Below, one piece after another: positions 56,254 to 64,000 of a DNA stretch of 64,000 nucleotides (its first letter is position 1; each line of letters begins with the position of its first letter). Origin of the DNA: Streptomyces showdoensis (GTDB taxonomy: Bacteria; Actinomycetota; Actinomycetes; Streptomycetales; Streptomycetaceae). The stretch covers positions 3,963,501-4,027,500 of the forward strand of contig NZ_BAAAXG010000026.1 in NCBI RefSeq assembly GCF_039535475.1, read 5' to 3'. The notes beneath the pieces were generated by a model. That model was not told the DNA's origin, made no database searches, and saw only the letters and a list, made by a program, of their open reading frames with translations. The translations under genes and the position numbers were made by a program.

Positions 56254-58341
56254 ATGTCGTGGACCAGAAGGCTCGTTCTCGCGCTCTCCGCCGTACTCGC
56301 GGCGCTCGCCGCCGCCCTCGTCGCCGCTCCCGCCGCCCAGGCGCACGAGGAACGGCCCGTCACCCTGCCCGACGGTTCCGGAAGCGTGCCCGTGCTGCGC
56401 ACCGGCGAGCCGGACCTACTGGTCTGCAAGGCCGACCGGGCGGACTTCGAACGCCGGATCGCGGCCTTCCCGGCCGAGCTCAAGGCCCGCAACCGCGCCC
56501 TGTTCGCGCGCTGCGCCGCCCCCGGCTCCCGCCAGGGCTTCCGCCACCTCCAGCAGGCCGTCGACGCGGTGGACCGGCCCGGCATGACCATCGCGATCCT
56601 GCCCGGGCTCTACGAGGAGGAGCCCTCGCTGCCCGCGCCCACCGGCGCCTGCGCCGCCCTCAAGGCGCCCCGCTCGTCCCTCGGCTACCAGATCCTCAGC
56701 TACGAGCAGCAGAAGCAGTGCCCGCACAACCAGAACCTGGTCGCCATCCTCGGCAAGAAGAACCTCCAGGTCGAAGGCACCGGAGCCTCCCGCCTGGACG
56801 TCGTCGTCGACGCCAAGTACACCAAGCTCAACGCGATCCGGGCCGACGGCTCCGACGGGATCTACTTCCGCAACTTCACCGCCCAGCGCACCACCTTCAA
56901 CTCGCTCTACATCCTCGCGGGCGACGGCTTCGTCATCGACGACGTCCTCACCCGCTGGAACGACGAGTACGGCTTCCTCACCTTCGCCTCCGACCACGGC
57001 CTCTACAAGAACTGCGAGTCCTACGGCAACGGCGACTCCGGCATCTACCCCGGCTCGGCCTCCAACATCAACGACGGCCGCGGCTACGACGTCCCCCGCT
57101 ACTCCATCGAGATCACCGGCTGCCGCAGCCACCACAACATGGTCGGCTACAGCGGCACCGCCGGGGACTCGGTCTACGTCCACGACAACGAGTTCGACCA
57201 CAACATGGGCGGCGCCTCCATGGACTCCGCCTTCCCCGGCCACCCCGGACTCCCGCAGAACCACGCCCGCTTCGAGCGGAACCTGATCCACGACAACAAC
57301 CAGAACTACTACCGCCACGTCGCCGACGGCACCTGCGCCAAGCCGCCCGTCGAGCGCGGCTACGAACAGGGCGTCGTCTGCCCGCAGATCTCCATGCCGC
57401 CCGGCACCGGCATCATCACCGCGGGCGGCAACTGGAACCTCTACGAGAACAACTGGGTGTACGGGCACCAGCGCGCCGCCTTCTACCTCAACGCCGTCCC
57501 CGCCTTCATCCGAGGCGAGTCCGCCTGGGGCAAGCAGACCGACACCTCCCACCACAACCGCTACGCCGGGAACCACCTCGGCGTCGACCGCTCCGGCGCC
57601 TCCCGCCCCAACCGCACCGACGTCTGGTGGGACGGCCAGGGCAGTGGCAACTGCTGGCAGTCCGACTCCGGCGCCGCCTCCCCCTCCGCCCTCCCCGCCT
57701 GCGGCGCCGCCCGCGGCGAGGTCTCCGGCGACACCCGCCGCCTCGTCGGCGAGCCCGTCAAGCTCGCCCAACTCCTCGTCTGCGCCGACTACAACGTCCA
57801 GGCCCGCCGCCTGCCCGCGGGCTGCGACTGGTACGGCGCCCGCGGCATCCAGCGCGTCGAGACCCAGCTGACCCTCGGCGTCGCCGCCGTCCTCGCCCTG
57901 GTCGGCACCCTGCTCTGGTGGCGCCGCCTGCGCGGCAGCCGGCTCGCCGCCGTGGCCACCGGCCTGGGCCTGGCCGGACTCGCCCTCGACGTCGCCGGCT
58001 CGACCCTCGCCCTCACGCCCACCGCCGTCCCCGCACTGGCCCTGCTGCTCACCGGCCTCTGGTGGACCGGCATCGGCCTCGCCCTGCGCGCCGGCGGCAC
58101 CCGCCCCGTCTTCGCCTGGACCACCGTGGTCCTGGGCGCCCTCACCCTCCTCGACGCCTTCGACAAGGCGGTCCTGATGATCCCCTGGATCCCCGTCGGC
58201 CCCGCCTGGGTGCGCGGACTGCTCGCCGTGGTCTGGGTCCTGTGGGCCGTGATCGTGGCCGGCGCCCGCACGCCCGCCCCGACCCCGCCCTCCACCCCGG
58301 CCGCGCCCGCCGCCACGGCCACCGCGGGCGGCGCCGCATGA
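56254..58341 (+). CDS. Right-handed beta-helix protein with five C-terminal membrane helices
   Basis: The 695-aa exported protein has a signal peptide ending AAPAAQA, leaving His31 as the predicted mature N-terminus. A Cys-rich segment (DLLVCKADRADFERRIAAF, LFARCAAP) precedes a parallel beta-helix (about 80-470) with NosD/CASH-like turns: GIYFRNFTAQRTTFNSLYI, GLYKNCESYGNGDSGIYPG, EITGCRSHHNMVGYSG and NWNLYENNWVYGHQRAAFYL. From about residue 540 five helices follow (TLGVAAVLALVGTLLWW to VRGLLAVVWVLWAVIVAG). TACTCT (56241-56246) ends 7 nt before ATG 56254, which suggests leaderless. The stop overlaps the lipoprotein gene (ATGA). Role unknown. Confidence 0.82.
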   Translation: MSWTRRLVLALSAVLAALAAALVAAPAAQAHEERPVTLPDGSGSVPVLRTGEPDLLVCKADRADFERRIAAFPAELKARNRALFARCAAPGSRQGFRHLQQAVDAVDRPGMTIAILPGLYEEEPSLPAPTGACAALKAPRSSLGYQILSYEQQKQCPHNQNLVAILGKKNLQVEGTGASRLDVVVDAKYTKLNAIRADGSDGIYFRNFTAQRTTFNSLYILAGDGFVIDDVLTRWNDEYGFLTFASDHGLYKNCESYGNGDSGIYPGSASNINDGRGYDVPRYSIEITGCRSHHNMVGYSGTAGDSVYVHDNEFDHNMGGASMDSAFPGHPGLPQNHARFERNLIHDNNQNYYRHVADGTCAKPPVERGYEQGVVCPQISMPPGTGIITAGGNWNLYENNWVYGHQRAAFYLNAVPAFIRGESAWGKQTDTSHHNRYAGNHLGVDRSGASRPNRTDVWWDGQGSGNCWQSDSGAASPSALPACGAARGEVSGDTRRLVGEPVKLAQLLVCADYNVQARRLPAGCDWYGARGIQRVETQLTLGVAAVLALVGTLLWWRRLRGSRLAAVATGLGLAGLALDVAGSTLALTPTAVPALALLLTGLWWTGIGLALRAGGTRPVFAWTTVVLGALTLLDAFDKAVLMIPWIPVGPAWVRGLLAVVWVLWAVIVAGARTPAPTPPSTPAAPAATATAGGAA

Positions 58342-59141
58342 CCGCCCGCGTCACCCGCTCCGCCCGCGCCCTGCTCGCCCTCGCCGTGGGCGCGGCCCTG
58401 CTCGCCGGATGCGGCGGGCGCCCCACCACCCACCACAAGCCGGGCACCAGCCACCAGGAGGCCACCGGCGGCAACGGCACCCTCCTCGCCGCCGAGGACG
58501 CCTCCGGGCACCGCCTCCGCGAGGTGCCCGCCGCCGGGGCGCCGGGCGTGCGCGTCGAGGTCCGGCCCGACAGCGAGGGCGGCTGGAACGTCCACCTGCT
58601 GGTGGAGAGGTTCCGCTTCACCCCCGAGAGCACCGGCGGCGGCGCCCTGCTCGGCCGGGGCCACGCCCGGCTCCTCCTCGACGGCCGCGAGGCCGCCCGC
58701 GCCTATGGCCCCTGGGCCCACGTCCCGGCCGGCGCCCGCACCCTCACCGTCCGGCTGCACGCCGACGACCACACCGTCTGGGCCGTGGCGGGCCGCCCGG
58801 TCGAGGCCACCGTCCGCCTCGCCGACACCGCCGGCTCCGCGTCCCCGGTCACCCCGACCGCGCCGCCCGCCACGCCGGCCGGCCGTACCCTCACCATCAC
58901 CGTCAGCGGCGACTCCGTACAACCACCCCCTTCCCGGGTCGAACTGAAGAAGGGCGAACGGCTCACCCTCCGTGTGACCAGCGACCGCGCCGACACCCTC
59001 CACGTGCACGGCTACGACCGCGAACTCCCCCTTCCCGCCGGAACGCCGGCCACCCTCACCCTGACCGCCGACCGCACCGGTCTCTTCGAGGTGGAGACCC
59101 ACGAGTCCGGACTCGTGCTGACCCAACTCGTCGTCCGATGA
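58338..59141 (+). CDS. Lipoprotein with C-terminal cupredoxin-like domain
   Basis: The 267-aa lipoprotein has lipobox LLAGC (Cys at about residue 25). An N-terminal beta-rich domain (GGWNVHLLVERFRFTPEST, RTLTVRLHADDHTVWAV) is followed by a Pro/Thr linker. A cupredoxin-like domain spans about 195-267 (TLTITVSGDSVQPPPSRVELKKGERLTLRVTSDRADTLHVHGYDREL, FEVETHESGLVLTQLVV). Two His in LHVHGYD and one in ETHES could bind copper, but the Cys and Met of a type 1 site are absent. It is coupled on both sides (ATGA), so it should act at the outer face of the membrane with its neighbours. Confidence 0.82.
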   Translation: MTARVTRSARALLALAVGAALLAGCGGRPTTHHKPGTSHQEATGGNGTLLAAEDASGHRLREVPAAGAPGVRVEVRPDSEGGWNVHLLVERFRFTPESTGGGALLGRGHARLLLDGREAARAYGPWAHVPAGARTLTVRLHADDHTVWAVAGRPVEATVRLADTAGSASPVTPTAPPATPAGRTLTITVSGDSVQPPPSRVELKKGERLTLRVTSDRADTLHVHGYDRELPLPAGTPATLTLTADRTGLFEVETHESGLVLTQLVVR

Positions 59142-60505
59142 CGGGGCTCGTCCAGGCCGGCGCCCCCGCGCCCGGCCTGGCGGCCGCCGGGCTCCGCGCC
59201 GCCGGCCTCCCGGTCCCCGGCCCGGCCGGCCTGCCGCTCGCCCACGGCGTGGGCGCCCAGCACGACCTGCCCCTCTCGCCCTTCTACGCCTACGCGGGCG
59301 CCTTCGCCGCGCTGTTCGTCTCCTTCCTCTCGCTCGGCCTGCTCTGGTCCTCCTCCCGCTTCCGCGGCGACCGGGCCGGCCGCCCCCTGCCCGCCGCCGT
59401 CCAGCGCCTCGCCGACGCCCCCGCCACCCGCACCGCGCTGCGGGCACTCGGCGCCGCCGCCGCACTCCTCCTCGTCCTCCACCTCCTCCTCGGCCCCGAC
59501 GACCCGGACCGCAACCCCGCGCCCGGCGCCGTCTACGTCCTGCTCTGGGTCGGACTCGTCCCCGCCTCCCTCCTCCTCGGCCCCGTCTGGCGCCTGGTCA
59601 ACCCGCTCCGCACCCTCCACGCCCTGCTCCGGCGCCTGCGCCCCGCCAGGCGCCCGCCCCACCCCCTTCCCGCCCGGCTCGGCATCCGGCCCGCCGCCGC
59701 CGGACTCCTCCTCTTCACCTGGCTCGAACTCGTCGCCCCCGACAACACCACCGCGGCCGTCCTCCTGACCGCGCTCGGCGCGCACGTCGCCGTCCAGCTC
59801 CTCGGCGCCGTCCGCCACGGCCCCGACTGGTTCGCCCACGCCGACCCCTTCGAGGTCTACTCCTCCCTCCTCGCCCGGCTGTCCCCGCTCGGCCGCCGCG
59901 CCGACGGCCTCCTCGTCCTGCGCTCCCCCTTCAACGGCCTCGACGCCACCCCGCCGGTCCCCGGTCTCGTCGCCTCCGTCTGCGTCCTCCTCGGCTCCAC
60001 CGCCTACGACGGCCTCTCCGACACCCCCCGCTGGATCACCGCCCTCCAGACCTCAGCCCTCGGGCGCACCCCCACCGCCACCCTCGGACTGCTCGCCGCC
60101 GTCGCCCTCGTCGCCGCCCTCTACGGACTCTGCGCCGGCGCCCTGCGCCTGCTGAACCGCGAGCTCACCACCCCGCTCACCTCCTTCGCCCACTCGCTCC
60201 TGCCCATCGCCCTCGGCTACCTCGTCGCCCACTACTTCTCGCTCTTCGTCACCGAAGGCCCACGTACCGTCATCATGGCAGCGGGCACTGACAACGCCCC
60301 CTCGCCCGCTCCGCCCCTGGGTCCCGGCGGCCTCGCCGTCCTCCAGGTCGCCTCGATCGTCATCGGCCACGTGCTCGGCGTCGTCGCCGCCCACGACCGC
60401 TCCGTCCGCCTCTTCCCGCCCGACCGGGCCGTGGCCGGCCAACTCCCGCTGTTCGCGCTGATGATCGCGTACACCCTCGGCGGCATCGGCCTGCTGATCG
60501 CCTGA
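59138..60505 (+). CDS. Polytopic membrane protein, third gene of the beta-helix operon
   Basis: The 455-aa protein has about ten predicted helices. Conserved-looking stretches are PLAHGVGAQHDLPLSPFYAYAGAFAALFVSFLSLG, LVPASLLLGPVWRLVNPLRTLHALLRRL, HGPDWFAHADPFEVYSSLLARLSPLGRR and LLGSTAYDGLSDTPRW. From memory these resemble membrane proteins that databases label fenitrothion hydrolase-like, although that activity is unlikely to be the natural role. Three His/Asp-rich loops could be a metal site. It is co-translated with the lipoprotein (ATGA). The following TetR gene begins 16 nt later and may belong to the unit. Confidence 0.75.
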   Translation: MTGLVQAGAPAPGLAAAGLRAAGLPVPGPAGLPLAHGVGAQHDLPLSPFYAYAGAFAALFVSFLSLGLLWSSSRFRGDRAGRPLPAAVQRLADAPATRTALRALGAAAALLLVLHLLLGPDDPDRNPAPGAVYVLLWVGLVPASLLLGPVWRLVNPLRTLHALLRRLRPARRPPHPLPARLGIRPAAAGLLLFTWLELVAPDNTTAAVLLTALGAHVAVQLLGAVRHGPDWFAHADPFEVYSSLLARLSPLGRRADGLLVLRSPFNGLDATPPVPGLVASVCVLLGSTAYDGLSDTPRWITALQTSALGRTPTATLGLLAAVALVAALYGLCAGALRLLNRELTTPLTSFAHSLLPIALGYLVAHYFSLFVTEGPRTVIMAAGTDNAPSPAPPLGPGGLAVLQVASIVIGHVLGVVAAHDRSVRLFPPDRAVAGQLPLFALMIAYTLGGIGLLIA

Positions 60506-60521
60506 CCGCGAACGGAACGGC

Positions 60522-61268
60522 ATGATGGTCCCCGTGCCCCAGCCCGACCCGCAGTCCCCGCCGCCACAGCAGTCCGAGCCGTCGGCCGCCCGGCCGTCCA
60601 CCCGGCCGTCCACCCGGCCGGCCGGGCCGCCGTCCGCGCCGGCGACGGCCCCGGCGCTGCGCCGCGCCCCCGTCCAGCAGCGCAGCGCCGAACGCCTCGC
60701 CCGCATCCTCGACGCCTGCGCCGAACTCCTCGACGAGACCGGCTACGAGCACCTGAGCACCCGCGCCGTCGCGGCCCGGGCGGGCGTCCCCATCGGCTCC
60801 GTCTACCGCTTCTTCCCCAACAAGCGGGCCCTGGCCACCGCCCTCGCCCACCGCAACCTCGACCGTTACGCGGCGCGCATCGCCGTGCGGCTCGACGTGC
60901 TGCCCGACCGGGGCGAGTCCGGTGGCCCCCGCGACGCCGTCGCGGTCGTCGACGCGGTCCTCGACGAGTACATCGCGATGAAGCGGACCGTGCCCGGCTT
61001 CGCGCGCGTCGACTTCGGCGTCCCGGCCCCCGGCGAGGCGGGCGACGAGCCCCCCAACCACCTCGTCGCCGACCGCATCTGCGGGCTGCTGGCCGGCCCC
61101 CTCGGCCGTCCCGTGGACGAGGTGCTGCGCCGCAAGGTGCTCGTCGGCGTCGAAGCCACCGACGCCCTGCTCCAACTCGCCTTCCGCGCCGACCCGTCCG
61201 GCGACCCGGCGCTGATCGACGAGACCCGCGAGCTCCTCCACGCCTACCTGGCGCCTTCCCTCGGCTGA
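60522..61268 (+). CDS. TetR-family regulator, 248 aa
   Basis: Transcriptional repressor with a 50-residue Pro/Ser-rich N-terminal extension (PSTRPSTRPAGPP) before the HTH (RLARILDACAELLDETGYEHLSTRAVAARAGVPIGSVYRFFPNKRALATAL). The ligand domain is TetR_C-like. Two tandem ATG codons at 60522 and 60525 offer starts; GGAACGGC precedes them. It lies 16 nt after the membrane protein gene and may control the beta-helix operon or the citM-like gene downstream. Confidence 0.88.
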   Translation: MMVPVPQPDPQSPPPQQSEPSAARPSTRPSTRPAGPPSAPATAPALRRAPVQQRSAERLARILDACAELLDETGYEHLSTRAVAARAGVPIGSVYRFFPNKRALATALAHRNLDRYAARIAVRLDVLPDRGESGGPRDAVAVVDAVLDEYIAMKRTVPGFARVDFGVPAPGEAGDEPPNHLVADRICGLLAGPLGRPVDEVLRRKVLVGVEATDALLQLAFRADPSGDPALIDETRELLHAYLAPSLG

Positions 61269-61448
61269 GGCCGCCGAGGGGGAGTGGGGTGCCTCCGGTC
61301 GGCCCGGACGGATCGCCCACGCTGTGACCTGGGGTTTTGCTCGTATTGCTCACGCGTCAACATCTTGTTAACGCCGGAACGCGCCACCTACCGTCATCCG
61401 CACCGCCGCTCTGGCGGGAGTTCAAGGGTGAACGTGAGGTGTCCTCCC

Positions 61449-62930
61449 ATGCTGACCATCCTCGGCTTCGCCATGATCGCGACCTTCCTGGTCCTGATCA
61501 TGACGAAGAAGATGTCGCCGATCGCGGCGCTCGTGCTGATTCCCGCGCTGTTCTGCGTCGCCGTCGGACAAGGGGCCCAGCTGGGCGACTACGTCATCGA
61601 AGGCGTCGGCAAGCTGGCCCCGACGGCCGCGATGCTGATGTTCGCGATCGTCTACTTCGGCGTCATGATCGACGTCGGCCTGTTCGATCCGATCGTCCGC
61701 GGCATCCTGCGCTTCTGCAAGGCCGACCCGATGCGCGTCGTGGTCGGTACGGCGGTGCTCGCCGCGATCGTCTCGCTGGACGGCGACGGCTCCACCACCT
61801 TCATGATCACCGTCTCGGCGATGTACCCGCTCTACAAGCGGCTCGGCATGAGCCTGGTCGTCATGACCGGTGTCGCCGCCACCGCCAACGGCGTCATGAA
61901 CACCCTCCCGTGGGGCGGTCCGACGGCCCGTGCGGCCACCGCGCTCAAGCTGGACGCGGCCGACATCTTCGTCCCGATGATCCCGGCGCTCGCGGTGGGT
62001 CTGCTCTTCGTCTTCGGCCTCTCCTATGTGCTGGGTCTCCGCGAGCGCAAGCGCGTCGGCTACCTCAGCCTCGACGCGGTGCTGGTCCCGGAGGCCGAGA
62101 CCGTCCTGGTCGGCGCCGGTGGCGGCGGCACCGCGTCCGGCGAGGGCGCCAAGGCCGGCGGGGGCGGCGAGTCCGGCCAGTCCGGCAAGGCCGGCAAGGG
62201 TGTCCAGGGGGCCGGTTCCGGTGGCGGCCTCGTCGAGGGTGCCGGGGCGGATGGCGGCGAGGGTGGCGCCGCCGAGGCCGACGGCGGCTTCCAGGGGCTC
62301 GACCCGAACCGCGCGACCCTGCGACCCAAGCTGTACTGGTTCAACGCCGGGCTCACCGTCGTCCTGCTCGCCGCGATGATCATGGAGCTGCTCCCGATCC
62401 CGGTGCTCTTCCTGCTCGGCGCCGCGCTCGCGCTCACCGTGAACTACCCGAAGATGGCCGAGCAGAAGGCCCGTATCGCCGCCCACGCCGACAACGTCCT
62501 CAACGTCTCCGGCATGGTCTTCGCCGCCGCCGTCTTCACCGGTGTGCTCACCGGCACCGGCATGGTCAAGCACATGGCCGACTGGCTGGTCGGCGCCATC
62601 CCCGAGGGCATGGGGCCGCACATGGCGCTGGTCACCGGCGTGCTGAGCCTCCCGCTGACGTACTTCATGTCGAACGACGGCTTCTACTTCGGCGTCCTGC
62701 CGGTGCTCGCCGAGGCCGGCGCCGCCCACGGCGTGTCCCCGCTGGAGATCGCCCGCGCCTCGCTGGTCGGCCAGGCGCTGCACATGTCGAGCCCCCTGGT
62801 CCCGGCGGTGTACGTGCTGGTGGGCATGGCGAAGGTGGAGTTCGGCGACCACACCAGGTTCACGGTGAAGTGGGCGGCGCTGACCTCGCTGGTGGTCCTC
62901 GCGGCCGGGATCCTCTTCGGGATCATCTAG
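61449..62930 (+). CDS. CitMHS-family citrate transporter
   Basis: Metal-citrate/proton symporter of the CitM/CitH family, 493 aa with about 12 helices. The start MLTILGFAMIATFLVLIMTKK (ATG 61449) has GAGGTG 8 nt upstream. Family motifs: IVYFGVMIDVGLFDPIV, VSLDGDGSTTFMITVSAMYPL, GVMNTLPWGGPTARAAT and SLVGQALHMSSPLVPAVYVL. A Gly/Ala-rich insertion of about 60 residues sits in the central cytoplasmic loop (about 219-281), longer than I expect for the family. It is probably a Ca/Mg-citrate uptake system. The 5' region holds an imperfect inverted repeat GTCAAC-N5-GTTAAC at 61356-61372. Confidence 0.9.
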   Translation: MLTILGFAMIATFLVLIMTKKMSPIAALVLIPALFCVAVGQGAQLGDYVIEGVGKLAPTAAMLMFAIVYFGVMIDVGLFDPIVRGILRFCKADPMRVVVGTAVLAAIVSLDGDGSTTFMITVSAMYPLYKRLGMSLVVMTGVAATANGVMNTLPWGGPTARAATALKLDAADIFVPMIPALAVGLLFVFGLSYVLGLRERKRVGYLSLDAVLVPEAETVLVGAGGGGTASGEGAKAGGGGESGQSGKAGKGVQGAGSGGGLVEGAGADGGEGGAAEADGGFQGLDPNRATLRPKLYWFNAGLTVVLLAAMIMELLPIPVLFLLGAALALTVNYPKMAEQKARIAAHADNVLNVSGMVFAAAVFTGVLTGTGMVKHMADWLVGAIPEGMGPHMALVTGVLSLPLTYFMSNDGFYFGVLPVLAEAGAAHGVSPLEIARASLVGQALHMSSPLVPAVYVLVGMAKVEFGDHTRFTVKWAALTSLVVLAAGILFGII

Positions 62931-62948
62931 GCCCGGACGGGTGGAACT

Positions 62949-62980
62949 CGGAGGGTGGCACGGCACGGTGCCACCCTCCG
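62949..62980 (+). terminator. Terminator hairpin after citM
   Basis: CGGAGGGTGGCAC (62949-62961) pairs perfectly with 62968-62980 across a 6-nt loop, 20 bp after the stop codon. Confidence 0.8.
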
Positions 62981-63053
62981 TAGTCGTGCGATCACTAATA
63001 GTCGGATTATCGGTTCACCGAATCCGAGATCCGTACGACTGGAGGACACTCGC

Positions 63054-63783
63054 ATGACCGTTCCGGCTCTCCGCCCTCTGCTCTCCGCCGCCGTGGCCGG
63101 CCTCGCCGTGGGTGCCGTCACCCTGGCCGGTGCTCCCGCCGCGTTCGCGGCCCCCGGCGACGACGGCGACATCAAGGTCCACCGTGCCGGCACGGTCGAA
63201 CCCGACCAGAGCACCCACCCCCAGGTCTGCGAGTTCCACTTCGCCGCCTTCAACTTCAACGACCTCACCACGATCCACTGGGACATCTACAACCAGCCCC
63301 CCCGGCACCCCACCGGCCGTGCGGTCGGGCGACATCGCCCTCGACTCCTCCTTCAACGGCTACAGCCCCGACATGACGCTCCCCGACGGCATGTACAAGG
63401 TCGAGGTGACGTGGGTGGGCCAGTCGGGCGCCAAGAAGAGCAAGGTCTTCCGGGTCGACTGCGAGAACCCCACCAGCCCGCCGACCACGCCGCCGCCCAC
63501 CACCACGCCGCCCACCACGCCGCCTCCGACCAACGGCGGGTACAGCAACGGCGGCGGCAACGGCGGGTACAGCGACGGCGGCGGCAACGGCGGGTACGGC
63601 AACGGCCACCACAAGCCGCCGCACGGACCGGTCGGAGCGGGCGGCGGCGGGGCGGTCGACACCACCGCCTCCGATGACGGCTCCGCCTTCGGCGTCGGAG
63701 CGGCCGTCGCCGCCGGTCTCGCCGGCACCGCGGGCCTGATCCTCATCCGTCGTGCGCGCCGCCGCAACGATGGCGCCGCGTAG
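63054..63783 (+). pseudogene. Secreted surface protein with C-terminal membrane anchor, one-base frameshift
   Basis: ATG 63054 (GGAGG 7 nt upstream) opens a signal peptide (TVPALRPLLSAAVAGLAVGAVTLAGAPAAFA). A short beta domain follows (GDDGDIKVHRAGTVEPDQST, VCEFHFAAFNFNDLTTIHWDIY). The frame then breaks in a run of seven C at 63297-63303. The next frame continues with GDIALDSSFNGYSPDMTLPDGMYKVEVTWVG, a Pro/Thr stalk, three NGGY-type repeats and a hydrophobic helix with RRARRR tail. Deleting one C gives 242 aa (726 coding bases plus stop). No LPxTG or LAxTG motif is seen, so anchoring is likely by the membrane helix. A real gene or a sequencing slip are equally possible. Confidence 0.82.
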
Positions 63784-64000
63784 GTCTCCCTCCCCGCGCA
63801 GGACGGTACCCACCGGCCGGGCTCCCTCCGCCTCACCGAACGAGCGGAGCCCGCGCCGGACCCACCCGCGCGGGCCTGCCTCGCGCAGACCCACCACCCG
63901 CCGTCAGCGCCGGCTCCGCAGGCTCGCGAGGACCGTCGCCGTGACCCTCACCCTGGTGATCGGCGGCGTCTGGTGGGCCCAGGACGGCGAGCCGGAGGGC
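63770..64000 (+). CDS. Membrane-anchored protein, 5' part, probable class F sortase
   Basis: An ORF opens at ATG 63770, overlapping the previous gene by 14 nt, and runs off the right edge (77 codons seen). The N-terminus is very basic and Pro-rich (MAPRRSPSPRRT, RRLRRLARTV), followed by a single hydrophobic helix VAVTLTLVIGGVWWA and QDGEPEG. Position behind a surface-protein gene and this basic-plus-helix layout fit an actinobacterial class F sortase, but the catalytic Cys would lie outside the window, so this remains a guess. Confidence 0.5.
   Translation, partial: MAPRRSPSPRRTVPTGRAPSASPNERSPRRTHPRGPASRRPTTRRQRRLRRLARTVAVTLTLVIGGVWWAQDGEPEG

Noticed and set aside
61356..61372. GTCAAC-N5-GTTAAC upstream of citM
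   Set aside because: One mismatch in 6-bp arms and no consensus I can name; kept only as a remark in the citM entry.

Overview
The window is chromosomal DNA from a Streptomyces or very close relative. It has very high G+C, codons almost always ending in G or C, GTG and one TTG starts, many four-base ATGA/GTGA stop-start overlaps, and secreted lipases and proteases of Streptomyces type. From memory, the landmark order der, sepF-like (sflA), dnaE2, secreted lipase, AA10 oxygenase, SGNH lipase, hmgA, CitM transporter resembles the SCO1758 to SCO1710 interval of S. coelicolor read downwards. I read it as conserved core-arm chromosome, not a mobile island. I saw no rRNA, tRNA, CRISPR array or insertion sequence.

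1-17 kb: the 3' end of der, two hypothetical genes, an Rpf-LysM muralytic protein, and a branched-chain amino-acid-type (Liv) ABC system. In that system LivH, LivM and LivG are one polypeptide, LivF is separate, and a LivK-like lipoprotein is encoded divergently. A GT4 glycosyltransferase, a WYL regulator, an isolated cytochrome oxidase subunit I, an I78 inhibitor, a PAP2 phosphatase and a 14-TM exporter follow.

16.6-31 kb: a SepF paralogue, a DUF5685 protein with a cysteine-rich tail, then a divergent polar-amino-acid ABC transport cluster. One side has a substrate-binding lipoprotein, a GNAT and a 23-residue leader peptide. The other has permease, FAD protein, permease, ATPase, binding lipoprotein and DUF1684 protein. 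A streptogrisin B-type protease and adhE, with a near-ideal Rex operator upstream, complete the section.

31-50 kb: a DUF3533-like membrane protein; the mutagenic pair dnaE2 plus an ImuB-like Y-family protein lacking catalytic aspartates; a secreted lipase; an AA10 oxygenase with an LAETG sorting signal; a response regulator divergent from tctCBA; two GNATs, DUF402, YtrA-type GntR, AAA ATPase, SGNH esterase and a Ser/Thr kinase.

50-64 kb: a DrrAB-type exporter and divergent TetR gene with two 17-bp palindromic operators; a stand-alone type ISP specificity-domain protein; a GntR/UTRA regulator beside hmgA, which carries a one-base frameshift; a coupled three-gene operon (beta-helix membrane protein, cupredoxin-like lipoprotein, polytopic membrane protein) that is the best candidate here for an undescribed system; TetR; a CitMHS transporter; a cell-surface protein gene, also with a one-base frameshift; and the start of a probable class F sortase gene at the window edge.

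About ten genes have a -10-like hexamer 6-8 nt before the start codon, consistent with leaderless transcription. Several convergent gene pairs are separated by long perfect hairpins.
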